A stretch of DNA of 64,000 nucleotides, from contig CAZKGO010000001.1 in the NCBI GenBank assembly GCA_964552235.1, forward strand, positions 1-64,000, read 5' to 3'. The translations under genes were made by a program, and so were the position numbers. Numbering within the stretch: position 1 is the stretch's first letter; every line of letters starts with the position of its first letter. The notes beneath the pieces are model-generated. The model was given only the letters and a program-made list of their open reading frames with translations. It was not told where the DNA came from and searched no databases. The stretch is from CAVTHK01 sp964552235. Its GTDB lineage: Bacteria > Spirochaetota > Spirochaetia > SZUA-6 > CAVTHK01. This document shows positions 23,930-33,174 of this stretch, piece after piece.

Positions 23930-26900
23930 CTATCTTCGGTCTGCGATCGACCCGGGCCTGAGGACGAGGAACCGACCCTCGTCCCGGAACCCGGCGGCCC
24001 TGAACCGCTGCCGGTACGGTCCGGCGTCGGGCCGGGCGCCGTTGATGCGCTCGACGCGCAGCCGCCTCACCGGCTCGACCTCGCGCTCGCCGAGGGCCCG
24101 CAGCGCGTCCAGGGCCCGCCCCAGGTCGGGGTCATCGGCGCCGACGAGCACGTCCACCTCCCGGCAGTCGCGCCGCGCGCTCACAACCAGCCGCGACCCG
24201 CAGTACACCAGCAGCGTGCCGGGGCAGCGGCGCGGCAGCTCGAGGCCCGCCACGCGCACCCCGCACAGGGACGCCGGGTCGGCGGCTGACATCCAGAACA
24301 GCGCCTGCTCCTGCCGGGCAAGCCCTTCGCGCAGCATGTTCAGCGCCGTCGGCGAGACGAACTGGGGCCCTTCAATGCCCTCGAAGAAGGCCCCTCCGAC
24401 CACCTCGCCGGCCAGCTCGAGCACGCGCAGCCTGCGGAACAGCCGCCCCCACCGCAGGTGAGGCATCTCGGCAGCCAGCAGCCCGCGAAAGACGATACCA
24501 TAGCGGTCGAGGATCTGGTAGACCAGCTCGTCGTCCCTCTCGGCCTCGGCCAGGGCGTCGGCCGGCGGCTCCGCGGGCGGCAGGGAGCGCCAGGTGCCTG
24601 CCGCCGGCCGCGACGCCAGCCAGCGCGCGAATCCGACCCTGCGGCCCCGGCGCACCGGGCCCGGCCGCGGCACAGCCTCGCCCGGTCCGTCGCCTGCCGG
24701 TTCGGCCGCGGTCTCGGCCTCGAACCCCACCGCAGCCGCGCGCCGCACTGCGGCGAACCCGTCGGTGGTGGCCAGGCCGTCCCAGGCCAGGGCCCAGAGC
24801 CTGCGCGTGAGCTCGACGCTGCCCAGGCCTGTGCGGGCTGCCAGATCCCAGAAGCCGTAGCGGGCTGCCGGGTCGGGAAACAGGGAGGCAGCCTGAGGCT
24901 TGGCCCGCGACCACAGCCATCGCTCGCCCTCGAGGCAGAAGGTCACCCGCCCCTTGCCTGCGCCCAGCCAGATCAGGTCCGTCTCGGCCAGCAGCGAGTC
25001 GAGGTCCGCCGGCCGGTAGCCCGGAACGCGGGCGGGAAGGACGAGAGTCTCCCACATGCGGGCAGGAAGCGGGCATCCGAACAGCGGGTCCAGCGCGGCA
25101 GCCAGCTCCTGTCGCGGCTGCCTCGAGTGCGGAGCGGCAGCGGGGCCGCGCGCGAGGCCCTGCCGGGCAGCCACGAACAGAGGCAGCTTGGCTGCGGGCA
25201 GGGGCGCGAGCGAGGGTCGGGCACGGGTGCGTGCGAGGGCGAGCAGCCGCTCGAGATTCCGGCGGTCGCAGGCGAGGTCGGCTGCACCGCCGCGCACCAG
25301 GGCTCCCACCACTACGCAGTCGCGCTCCAGCAGGCGCGCCACCGTTTCGTCGGCGGTCCAGCCGCCCAGTGCAGCCACGGCAGCCAGCCCTTCGGGCGGA
25401 AAGGGGCCGGAAAAAGCGATGAGCTCCTCGATGAGAGCGAGGAAATCCTCCTCGCCCGCAGCAGAGGCCGTGCGAAGGAGCGGAATTTCCGGTTCGCCCG
25501 GCTGCAGCGGCGCGAAGCTGAGGGCCGGACCGAGGGTCCGGCGCAGGCGGGGCACCGAGCGGCGCGCCGCGACGAAACGCTCCCGGCCGGCCTCCAGCAC
25601 GGCCAGGCGTGGGCCCGCGGCTGCCAGCATGCGCGCCCGCGGCTGCCCCGAATCCCGCTCGCAGGCGGCCAGCAGCCGCTCCCATTCCGTCCACGGGATC
25701 AAGAGCCGCTCGGCCGCCCAGTCCTCGAGCTCGCGGGCGTCGGCGGGCGCGTACCCGGGCGCCAGCCGCAGCAGGCGCTGCTCGAAGTCGGCCACCAGCC
25801 CCGGATCGAGAGCGGGGCGCAGGTCCGACGACTCGATCACCTCCCGGTAGATCGAGGCCTCGGGAGCGCGCCAGGGGGTGTCGTCCTGGTACAGCAGCGT
25901 GTTGGTCTGCTGCCACACCAGGCCCGAGGCAAAGGGCGAGGCCCGCGCCGTGAACGCCTCGCTCACGCGGATCTCGCCCGCCTGCAGCTCCTGCAGGAGC
26001 TGCCGCAGCGCCGGCGGGTCGCAGTCCTGCGCCAGGCAGGCGCGCAGGGCCTCGGACACCAGGGAGAAGGCCCCGGCATCGCGCACGGCCTCCAGCAGGC
26101 GCCTCGCCCGCAGGCGGCTGATCCACAGCGGCATCCGCCGCCCGGGTCCCGGCCGCGGCAGCAGGAGCGCGACCTGGGCCGCCTCGCGGAAGCGCGCCCC
26201 GAACAGGCCGCTTGCCAGCAGGCGGGCGGCGAGCCTGCGCTCGACCTCCTCGGGCCGGGCGAGGGCCAGCAGATCCTCGACGCCGAACGACAGCATGCCC
26301 GCGGGCATGCCGATCGCGACCGCCGCCTCGTCGTGGTAAACCGTCACGCGGGCGCCGAGCCTCTCCTCCAGCGCGTCGGCCAGCACGAGGGCGAGGGTGC
26401 GGTTGACCCGGCCGCCCCAGAAGGTGTGCAGCACCGAGATCGACGTCACCCCCGAGGGCCGGCCCGGCCTCTCGACGCCTGCCGGATCGGCGACGCGCTC
26501 GAGGAGGATGTGGCGGCGATGGGGAAGGTCGCAGCCTGTCACCTGCCGCTGCAGGCGCAGCAGAGACAGCAGCGCATCCGCAGCCTCCCTGCCGCCGCCC
26601 ATGGTCTGCGCCAGCGCCTCGGCCTCCGCGGGATCGTCGAGCCCGCTGTTGAGGCGCTCCAGGAGAGCGCCCACTCGGGAGGCGAAGCGGAACTCGCGGC
26701 CGCCGGCTTCGGCCTTCCAGAACGGCGAGAAGCCGGCCCTCTCGGGAGCCGCAGCGACGGTCACGCTCTGCTCGTCGATGCGGCGGATCACCCAGCTCTG
26801 GGCTCCCAGCGTGAACGCCTCGCCGACCTTCCTCTCCCAGACGAACTCCTCGTCCAGGTCGCCGATCTTCGCGTCGCTGCCTTCGAGGCGCAGGGCGAAC

Positions 26901-28381
26901 AGGCCGCGGTCGGGGATCGTGCCGCCGCTCGCGCGCACCAGCGACGCCACGCCGTCGGCCGCCCGCAGCGTGCCCTCGGTTTCGTCTGCGATGAGGCGGA
27001 TCGGCAGCGCGCGCACCCTCCGGGGCCCGACGCGGCCCTGGAGCATCTCCAGCACCGACCGCCAGGCCGCGACGCTGAGATCGCGAAAGGGGGCGCAGCG
27101 GCGCAGGAAACCGTAGAGCTCGTCGGCCTGCCAGGTCTCCACAGCGCACATGGCGAGGATCACCTGGGCGGCGACGTCGAGAGGGCTCTCCGGGACGCGG
27201 ATCTCCTCGATGTCCTGCTCGCGCACGGCCTCGGCCATGGCCGCGGCTTCCAGCAGGTCCCGGCCGAACAGGGGGTAGAGGCGGGCGCGGCTCGCCTCGC
27301 CGATGCGGTGTCCCGCCCGGCCGATGCGCTGCAGAGCCGAGGAGACCGAAGGCGGGGTCTGGACCAGGACCACCTCGTCGAGGGCGCCGACGTCGATGCC
27401 CAGCTCGAGCGAGGAGGTGGCCACGATCGCGGGCAGCTCGCCCGCCTTCATCCTCTGCTCGACCACGCGGCGCAGCTCGCGCGAGAGGCTGCCGTGGTGC
27501 GAGTAGGCGATCGGCCGCTGCTCCTTCTCGTTGAGGATCCGCGCCAGCTTTTCGGCGGTGCGCCGCGAGTTGGCGAACACCAGGGTCGAACGGTTGGAGC
27601 GGATCGGGCCGCGCAGCTGCTCAGCCAGCGTGTCCCAGAAGGTGGCGCCGGGCTCGCGCGGCCAGGCGGCGCGCACCGACAGGCGGACCTTCTTGGCCGA
27701 GGGATCGCTGATGACCTGGACGGGCCGGGGGCTGCCGTCGGGCAGGAAGCCGCCCACAAAGGCCGCGACCCCTTCGACCGGACGCACCGTGGCCGAGAGG
27801 GCGATCCGCTGCACCTCGCCCGCGAGCAGCGTCACCCGTTCGACCGAGGCCATCAGAGAGACTCCCCGCCGGGAGGCGGCGACGGCATGGATCTCGTCGA
27901 GGATCACCGTGCGCAGCCCGTTCATGATCCGCCTGCCGTCGGCGGACTGCAGCAGGATCGCGAGGCTCTCCGGCGTCGTGATCAGGATCTCCGCGGGGCG
28001 GCGCATCTGGGCGCGGCGCTCGGCTGCGGTCGTGTCTGCGCTGCGCACGTCGACGCGCAGGCCCGGCCAGGGCCTGTCCTCGGCAGCGAGCTCGCGCCGC
28101 AGCCCGTCGAGCGGCCCGAGCAGGTTCTCGCGGATGTCGTTGTTGAGGGCGCGCAGGGGAGAGATGTAGAGCACGCGCGCAGATCCGGCGGGCCACGCTC
28201 CCGACGCGAGGCGGTCGAGGGCCCAGAGAAAAGCGGCGAGGGTCTTGCCCGATCCAGTGGGCGCGGTTACGAGGGCGTGCGCTCCGCCCGCGATCGCCTC
28301 CCAGGCCCGGCGCTGCAGCGGAGTCGGAGGGCCGACCTCCCGGGAGAACCAGCGCTCGACCAGGGGATCGAAGGGCGGCAT
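23930..28381 (-). CDS. lhr: Lhr-type long helicase-related protein
   Basis: Superfamily 2 DNA helicase of 1483 residues, the length of full Lhr proteins (about 1500), which translocate 3' to 5' and act in DNA repair. Walker A is GSGKT at 43-47 and motif II DEIH at 162-165. Motif VI QRIGRAGHR follows near 360, then the winged-helix and beta-barrel Lhr core, then a long C-terminal domain (about 860-1480). It starts with ATG 28381. The downstream envelope gene begins about three bases after its stop. The C-terminal extension distinguishes it from the shorter Lhr-core proteins. Confidence 0.93.
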   Translation of the reverse strand: MPPFDPLVERWFSREVGPPTPLQRRAWEAIAGGAHALVTAPTGSGKTLAAFLWALDRLASGAWPAGSARVLYISPLRALNNDIRENLLGPLDGLRRELAAEDRPWPGLRVDVRSADTTAAERRAQMRRPAEILITTPESLAILLQSADGRRIMNGLRTVILDEIHAVAASRRGVSLMASVERVTLLAGEVQRIALSATVRPVEGVAAFVGGFLPDGSPRPVQVISDPSAKKVRLSVRAAWPREPGATFWDTLAEQLRGPIRSNRSTLVFANSRRTAEKLARILNEKEQRPIAYSHHGSLSRELRRVVEQRMKAGELPAIVATSSLELGIDVGALDEVVLVQTPPSVSSALQRIGRAGHRIGEASRARLYPLFGRDLLEAAAMAEAVREQDIEEIRVPESPLDVAAQVILAMCAVETWQADELYGFLRRCAPFRDLSVAAWRSVLEMLQGRVGPRRVRALPIRLIADETEGTLRAADGVASLVRASGGTIPDRGLFALRLEGSDAKIGDLDEEFVWERKVGEAFTLGAQSWVIRRIDEQSVTVAAAPERAGFSPFWKAEAGGREFRFASRVGALLERLNSGLDDPAEAEALAQTMGGGREAADALLSLLRLQRQVTGCDLPHRRHILLERVADPAGVERPGRPSGVTSISVLHTFWGGRVNRTLALVLADALEERLGARVTVYHDEAAVAIGMPAGMLSFGVEDLLALARPEEVERRLAARLLASGLFGARFREAAQVALLLPRPGPGRRMPLWISRLRARRLLEAVRDAGAFSLVSEALRACLAQDCDPPALRQLLQELQAGEIRVSEAFTARASPFASGLVWQQTNTLLYQDDTPWRAPEASIYREVIESSDLRPALDPGLVADFEQRLLRLAPGYAPADARELEDWAAERLLIPWTEWERLLAACERDSGQPRARMLAAAGPRLAVLEAGRERFVAARRSVPRLRRTLGPALSFAPLQPGEPEIPLLRTASAAGEEDFLALIEELIAFSGPFPPEGLAAVAALGGWTADETVARLLERDCVVVGALVRGGAADLACDRRNLERLLALARTRARPSLAPLPAAKLPLFVAARQGLARGPAAAPHSRQPRQELAAALDPLFGCPLPARMWETLVLPARVPGYRPADLDSLLAETDLIWLGAGKGRVTFCLEGERWLWSRAKPQAASLFPDPAARYGFWDLAARTGLGSVELTRRLWALAWDGLATTDGFAAVRRAAAVGFEAETAAEPAGDGPGEAVPRPGPVRRGRRVGFARWLASRPAAGTWRSLPPAEPPADALAEAERDDELVYQILDRYGIVFRGLLAAEMPHLRWGRLFRRLRVLELAGEVVGGAFFEGIEGPQFVSPTALNMLREGLARQEQALFWMSAADPASLCGVRVAGLELPRRCPGTLLVYCGSRLVVSARRDCREVDVLVGADDPDLGRALDALRALGEREVEPVRRLRVERINGARPDAGPYRQRFRAAGFRDEGRFLVLRPGSIADRR

Positions 28382-28385
28382 GGGC

Positions 28386-29318
28386 TCACGGGCCTCGCGG
28401 GGGGATCGCGACCAGCAGCGACCCGGCCTCGGACGGCGAGGAGGTCTTCGCCAAGGTGCGGACCCCGTTCGGGCTGCTGACGATGTAGGAGGACTCGCCT
28501 TCCCACACGAACTCCAGCAGGGAGCCGGTCAGGCAGACGGTGAGGCCGTGGCGCACTTCCGCAGGGCCGAGGCGGGCCGGCAGGGCCCGCGCGAACGAGG
28601 CCCGCTCCTCGTCGGTGAACGCGGTGCCGTTCGCCTTGATGTCGATCCAGAGGTCGGCGCCCCGGTGGCGGCTCTCCCACGCCGGCTCAAAGGCGTCGCG
28701 GCATATGGTGAGGCGCACCTTGCGGCCGCCCACCTCGAAGCCGCCGGCCGCCTCCACGGTCCCCGGGCTCATGGCGAGCATCCGTTCCTCGATCTCGGTG
28801 AGGAACACCTTGTCCTGCGTGTAGGCCGCGGCGCCGTCGGGGGCGAACACGATCGCCCTGTTGCGGAGGCCGCCCGCGCCGTCGGGCACGAAGGCGGTTC
28901 CGGCCACGATCCAGGCCCGGCGCTCCCGCGCCATCGCCCCGAAGATCTCCCGAATCCAGCCGCACGTGACGTCGGCCCTCGCGGTGAAAAAGTCGGCCGG
29001 AGTGCGCAGGGACGGCTCTGCAGCCCGCAGGCTCTCGAGCAGCTCCTCCGCGGTGGCCGCGGACGCCAGGGCGTCGCCGACCTGGGCGAGCGCGATAAAG
29101 GCGGCCGCGTACTCGGGCAGCACGATCAGGTCGACGCGGCGCCTGCCCACGGCAGCGGCGACCGCCTCCCGCAGCGCCCGCTCGTAGACCTCCGGGGAGC
29201 CGAGCGCCCGTGCGTCGACGCGCAGCTGGACAGCGGCCACGACGAGCTCGCGCCCGCCCCGCGCGTGGGCGGCGAGGGGGAGCAGCAGCACGGCCAGCGC
29301 GAGGGCTGCGCGTTTCAT
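28386..29318 (-). CDS. Exported carbon-nitrogen hydrolase (nitrilase superfamily)
   Basis: 310 residues with the nitrilase catalytic triad Glu69 (VLPEY), Lys170 (TQDKV) and Cys206 (TICRDAF) in proper order and spacing. The family hydrolyses non-peptide C-N bonds such as amides. The first 20 residues (MKRAALALAVLLLPLAAHARG) form a signal peptide, unusual for this mostly cytosolic family, so it should act in the periplasm. Its ATG overlaps the argH stop (ATGA), so it is coupled to argH. Substrate unknown; no second membrane segment, so it is not apolipoprotein N-acyltransferase. Confidence 0.85.
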   Translation of the reverse strand: MKRAALALAVLLLPLAAHARGGRELVVAAVQLRVDARALGSPEVYERALREAVAAAVGRRRVDLIVLPEYAAAFIALAQVGDALASAATAEELLESLRAAEPSLRTPADFFTARADVTCGWIREIFGAMARERRAWIVAGTAFVPDGAGGLRNRAIVFAPDGAAAYTQDKVFLTEIEERMLAMSPGTVEAAGGFEVGGRKVRLTICRDAFEPAWESRHRGADLWIDIKANGTAFTDEERASFARALPARLGPAEVRHGLTVCLTGSLLEFVWEGESSYIVSSPNGVRTLAKTSSPSEAGSLLVAIPPRGP

Positions 29319-30808
29319 GCGAGCAGCGCTTCGGCGGCCTGCTCCTTGGCCTGCCAGGCGGCGGCGAGCCGGTCGCCGCGCTGCTGCAACCGGGCCTGCG
29401 CCGCGGTCAGCCGCTGCTCCAGCGCTTCGGCCGTGGCCGCCAGCGCGCGCGGGGCCGGCCCGCCCAGGTGGCCGCGGGCCTCGAGGAGGGCCACCGGGTC
29501 GGTGAGCGCCTCCATCTCCAGCTCGCTCAGCCGCTGGGCCGCGCCGGCGGCGGCCAGGGCGTCGTTGACCGCAGCGGCGTCGACGGCGCCGCGGCCTTCG
29601 CTGGCGTGCACGGCCGCGGCCACCACGCCGTACGCCTGCCTGAAGGGCAGGCCCTTGCGCGTGAGGGCGTCGGCCACGTCCACGGCGTTGAGAAAGTCGC
29701 GGCCCGCCATCTCCCGCATCCGCCTGCGGTCCGGCTCCAGGCCCCCGATGACGCGGTCGATGACGGCGGGCGCGCTGCCGCACTCGCGCAGCAGGTCCAT
29801 CACGAGGTACTTGGAGTACTGGAGGTCCCGGTTGTAGCCCGACAGACCTCCCCGGCCGATGCCGGTGAGAGCCTGGAACGTCGCCTGGGCGAGCGCCGCC
29901 TTGGCGCGCGTGACCTCGAGCGGGTCCGGGTTCCGCTTCTGAGGCATGATCGAGCTGCCCTGAACCACCGCGTCGTCGAGGCGCACCATCGCCGCCTCCG
30001 CGGTCGAGAGGAATATCAGGTCCTGGGCCGCGAGGGCGAGGTGATTCATGAGAAAGCAAAAGGCCGACGCCGTCTCGGCCTCCATCTCCCAGCGCGACGA
30101 CAGGCAGTCGATGGTGTTCAGCTGCACGCCGTCGAAGCCGAGGAGGGCGGCCGTGCGCTCCCGGTCGATCGGCCAGGAGGTTCCGAACCCGGCGGCCGCG
30201 CCGAGGGGGCTTTGGTTGACGACGTCGTAGGCGGCCAGCAGCCGGTCGAGGTCGCGCAGCAGGGCCTGGGCGTAGGAGACCAGCAGGTGGCCGAACGTCG
30301 AGATGGTCGCGTGGCGGGTGTGCGAGTAACCCGGCATCACCGTGGCGGCCTCGGCGCGGCCGCGGGCGAGCAGCGTCGAGACCAGCCCGGCGAGGCCGCC
30401 GGCGGTCGCCAGCAGCCCTTCGCGCACGTACATCCGCATGTCGGCTGCGACCTGGTCGTTGCGGCTTCGGCCGGTGTGCACCCTGCGGCCGACGTCGGCG
30501 CCCGCGCGCTCGGTCACGAAGGACTCCACGTTCATGTGGACGTCCTCCTTGGCCGGGTCGAGGCGGAAGCGGCCCGACTCGACCAGCCCCCGCAGCTCGC
30601 GCAGGCTGCGCAGGATCGCCCGCACGTCGGCGGCCCCGATGACGCCCCGTTCGTGGAGCATGATATCGTGGGCCTCGGTGCCCCATATGTCGCAGGGCAG
30701 CAGCGCCTCATCGGCCATGGGCAGCGCGGCGACGTCGCGCCCCGAGCAGTATTGCAGCACCAGCGAATCGGGCCCCTCGGCGAGCCGTCCACTCCAGACC
30801 GGCGCCAC
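29315..30808 (-). CDS. argH: Argininosuccinate lyase
   Basis: Last step of arginine synthesis: argininosuccinate to arginine and fumarate. 497 residues from GTG 30808, chosen because GGAGGTGACC directly precedes it and the family's first motif (VWSGRL) starts there; an ATG 63 bases further upstream would add a tail with no homology. Family signatures are VHTGRSRNDQ at about 110-119 and the mobile loop GSSIMPQKRNP at 284-294 with catalytic Ser285. No argG or other arginine gene is nearby, so the context does not show a complete pathway. Confidence 0.95.
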   Translation of the reverse strand: MAPVWSGRLAEGPDSLVLQYCSGRDVAALPMADEALLPCDIWGTEAHDIMLHERGVIGAADVRAILRSLRELRGLVESGRFRLDPAKEDVHMNVESFVTERAGADVGRRVHTGRSRNDQVAADMRMYVREGLLATAGGLAGLVSTLLARGRAEAATVMPGYSHTRHATISTFGHLLVSYAQALLRDLDRLLAAYDVVNQSPLGAAAGFGTSWPIDRERTAALLGFDGVQLNTIDCLSSRWEMEAETASAFCFLMNHLALAAQDLIFLSTAEAAMVRLDDAVVQGSSIMPQKRNPDPLEVTRAKAALAQATFQALTGIGRGGLSGYNRDLQYSKYLVMDLLRECGSAPAVIDRVIGGLEPDRRRMREMAGRDFLNAVDVADALTRKGLPFRQAYGVVAAAVHASEGRGAVDAAAVNDALAAAGAAQRLSELEMEALTDPVALLEARGHLGGPAPRALAATAEALEQRLTAAQARLQQRGDRLAAAWQAKEQAAEALLA

Positions 30809-30851
30809 GGTCACCTCCCGCGGGCTGCGAGTGTCCCACTTTTGCGGGCGA

Positions 30852-30881
30852 GTGGCAATCCCCGCGTTCATGGCGTATAGT
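30852..30881 (+). promoter_or_regulatory. Possible promoter for the lipoprotein at 30913
   Basis: TATAGT (30876-30881) with GTGGCA (30852-30857) 18 bases upstream. The -10 box is good and the -35 box poor. It lies in the divergent region between argH and the lipoprotein gene. Confidence 0.35.
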
Positions 30882-30912
30882 GGCTGCTGAACCGCAGTCG
30901 AGGGGGTGCCCG

Positions 30913-32085
30913 GTGTCGCCTGTCCTGCCTTTGCTCCTGATCGTGATGATGCTGGCCTCGTGCGCCACGACTCCCGGCCCGGCGTCGGCCCCAGCCGCGC
31001 CGTCCGGCCCCGCTGCCGCAGCTGCGGCAGCGCCCGAGTCCGGCGGCGAGACCGTCGCCCGGATGAAGGCGCTGCTCGAAACCGGGCGCGACCGCCTGGA
31101 CCAGGGCCTGGTCTCCGATGGAATCAAGCAGCTGGTGGCGGTGCTGGCCGAGAGGCAGCAGCTCGCCTCGCCTTCGCGCGAGGCGAACGAGCTGGCCGCT
31201 TCGGCGGAGACCGAGCTCGGCAAGCTCGGTTCCGCACTCGCCCTCGAGCCCGACACCTCGTGGCTCGACGCGGCCAACAACCAGGTGGTCGGCCAGACCC
31301 TCGACCCGAAGCGGCTGCAGCCGAGCGTGATCCTCACGATCAAGCAGTCGGGCGGCCGCTCGCTGGTCTCCAACGCCCCGATCCAGTTCGCCTTTGTACG
31401 GGGCGGGGGAGTCCTCGCGGGCTCGGTCAACACCAACGACTTCGGCCAGGCCAATTGCGCGATCGCCAGCTTCGACAACGCCAGCGCCGAGCAGATCGTG
31501 CGCGCCTCGCTCGTGTACCGGGTCCGCAGCTTTACCTACGCCTTCAAGGGCGTCGAGCGCGACTTTGTCTACATGCCGCCCCTGCAGCGGGCTACGCTGG
31601 TTGTGCTCGAGCGTTCACCCCTGGGGGTCTCTTCCGATCCCTTTGTGGTCGACCCCGTGTTCCAGGCGCTGAAGGCGATCAAGTACGACTTCAGCCTGTA
31701 CAACGGGGCGCTGTCGCCCCAGGCCTTTCTGCGCGCCTACGAGGGCGATGCGGCGGCGATCGGGGCCATGGGCCTGGACAAGGACGTGTCCTACCTTGTG
31801 GTGCTGCTCAACGACTGCACGGGCGTGCGGCAGCTCGAGCTCGGCGGCCGCAGGTACAACCTGTTCGTCTCCGACGCCCGCGCCACCCTCAGGGTGGTCC
31901 GCAAGGCCGACGGCAAGATCATGTACCAGACCAGCGTCGAGCGTGCCCACGCCAAGGGGACCCACGGCCAGGGCGGCACGCAGGACAAGGCCGTCCAGGA
32001 CGTGCTGCGCGCGATCTCGGCCGACCTCGCCGCTGCCGTCAAGGGCGACCTCGCCACGATCTCGGTCGCGCTCAAGGGGGAGTAG
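30913..32085 (+). CDS. Lipoprotein of unknown function
   Basis: 390 residues from GTG 30913, preceded by GAGGGGG. A short signal peptide (LPLLLIVMMLASC) with lipobox LASC is followed by a Pro/Ala-rich linker, so it is lipid-anchored. Residues about 55-115 are helical. The rest looks beta-rich, with SVILTIKQSGGRSLVSNAPI and YLVVLLNDCTG. I recognise no enzyme signature. The next gene starts within the stop codon (TAGTG), suggesting a common transcript. Confidence 0.75.
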   Translation: MSPVLPLLLIVMMLASCATTPGPASAPAAPSGPAAAAAAAPESGGETVARMKALLETGRDRLDQGLVSDGIKQLVAVLAERQQLASPSREANELAASAETELGKLGSALALEPDTSWLDAANNQVVGQTLDPKRLQPSVILTIKQSGGRSLVSNAPIQFAFVRGGGVLAGSVNTNDFGQANCAIASFDNASAEQIVRASLVYRVRSFTYAFKGVERDFVYMPPLQRATLVVLERSPLGVSSDPFVVDPVFQALKAIKYDFSLYNGALSPQAFLRAYEGDAAAIGAMGLDKDVSYLVVLLNDCTGVRQLELGGRRYNLFVSDARATLRVVRKADGKIMYQTSVERAHAKGTHGQGGTQDKAVQDVLRAISADLAAAVKGDLATISVALKGE

Positions 32086-32456
32086 TGGAGCAGCGGCGCA
32101 AGTTCGTGGAGATCCTCCGCATCGAGCTCGAGGATCTCGCCGAGGACGTCAAGGCGATGGAGGACAACACGCGGGGCAGGGCCGCCCGCGGCGAGATCAC
32201 CGAGTACGTGCTCAAGGAGAACCTGGCCGTGCTCGAGCGCGAGCGCCGCGGGATCGCCGCAGCGCGCGACTGCCTGGCGGCCGTGCGCCCCGGCGACTAC
32301 GGCAGCCTCGAGGAGATGATCGCGGACATGCGCAGCCAGCTCGACGACTGCATCCGCTGCGGCCACTTCGAGCCGGTCGTGCGCACGCTGGTCGAGCGCA
32401 GGCTGGCCAAGGTGGCCCGCTACGTGGGCCAGGACGTCGCCGGGCCCCGCGCGTAG
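32085..32456 (+). CDS. Small helical protein of unknown function
   Basis: 123 residues from GTG 32085, which shares one base with the lipoprotein stop. It is charged and helical (FVEILRIELEDLAEDVKAME), with a Cys pair spaced by 20 residues near DDCIRCGHFEP. Cytosolic. No known domain recognised. A hairpin overlapping its stop codon probably separates it from the ATPase operon. Confidence 0.72.
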   Translation: MEQRRKFVEILRIELEDLAEDVKAMEDNTRGRAARGEITEYVLKENLAVLERERRGIAAARDCLAAVRPGDYGSLEEMIADMRSQLDDCIRCGHFEPVVRTLVERRLAKVARYVGQDVAGPRA

Positions 32457-32474
32457 CGGCGGTCCGCCCGCCGC
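32456..32474 (+). terminator. 7-bp GC hairpin at the 32456 stop codon
   Basis: GCGGCGG (32456-32462) pairs with CCGCCGC (32468-32474) with a five-base loop. It has no T tract but lies directly before the ATPase promoter. Confidence 0.4.
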
Positions 32475-32487
32475 CTGCGCGGCGGCC

Positions 32488-32516
32488 TTGCCTTTCGAGC
32501 GGCCCTTCAATAAGAT
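32488..32516 (+). promoter_or_regulatory. Promoter for the V-type ATPase operon
   Basis: TTGCCT (32488-32493), 17 bases, TAAGAT (32511-32516). Both boxes match four of six consensus positions with ideal spacing. It predicts a leader of about 43 bases before the E-subunit ATG. Confidence 0.5.
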
Positions 32517-32565
32517 GCCGCTGTCGGCCCCAGGCGATGTCCGGCGCCGGGATCGAGAGGTGCGC

Positions 32566-33174
32566 ATGAGTGTCCAGCTGAGCGAACTGATCGAGAGGAT
32601 CAAGAAGGAAGGGCTCGAGGCCGCCGAGCAGGACGCAGCGCGCATCCGAACGCAGGCCGAGGAGCAGGCCGCGCGCATCGTCGACGAAGCCAAGGCGCAG
32701 GCCGAGTCGCTGCTGGCGCGGGCCCGGGCCGAGGCTCTGCGCTTCGAGCAGACCGGCCGCGAGGGGGTGCGCCAGGCGGGCCGCGATGTGGTCCTGAATC
32801 TGCGCAAGCAGATCGAGCACCTGTTCGCCGCGATCCTCGGCTCCCAGGTCTCGGCCGCGCTGCAGGGCGATGCGGTCAAGGAGGCGCTCGCGTCGCTGTT
32901 CCGCAACTGGCGCATGGATTCCGACGCCGCTCCCGAGGTGCTCGTCCCGGCAAAGACCTGGGACGCGATGCGCGACGGGCTCCTGGCTGCGCTGGCCGAG
33001 CAGATCCGCGGCGGCCTCACGATCAAGCCGGCCGGCTCGGTGCGGGCGGGCTTCCGCGTCGCCGAAAAGGACGGCCGGGCCTACTTCGACTTCACCGACG
33101 CTGCGCTGGCCGAGTTCCTCATGGAGCATCTCAATCCCAGACTCGCTGAGTGCCTCCGGGAGCAGGCGGGTTGA
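32566..33174 (+). CDS. atpE: V/A-type ATPase subunit E
   Basis: Peripheral-stalk subunit linking the catalytic head to subunit I. 202 residues. The first 100 residues are a long helix with heptad features (LSELIERIKKEGLEAAEQDA then IRTQAEEQAARIVDEAKAQA), and the C-terminal half is the globular E domain. ATG 32566 lies five bases after GAGAGG. It is the first gene of E-DUF2764-A-B-D-I-K, the order known from Treponema. Confidence 0.88.
   Translation: MSVQLSELIERIKKEGLEAAEQDAARIRTQAEEQAARIVDEAKAQAESLLARARAEALRFEQTGREGVRQAGRDVVLNLRKQIEHLFAAILGSQVSAALQGDAVKEALASLFRNWRMDSDAAPEVLVPAKTWDAMRDGLLAALAEQIRGGLTIKPAGSVRAGFRVAEKDGRAYFDFTDAALAEFLMEHLNPRLAECLREQAG

Noticed and set aside
24458..28480. Plus-strand frame of about 1340 codons opposite the Lhr helicase
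   Set aside because: No recognisable motif, while the opposite strand carries every helicase motif. It is a composition artefact.
28386..30686. Nitrilase frame read through argH as one 766-residue protein
   Set aside because: The first 456 residues are the shadow of argH. The signal peptide and ATGA overlap show the start at 29318.
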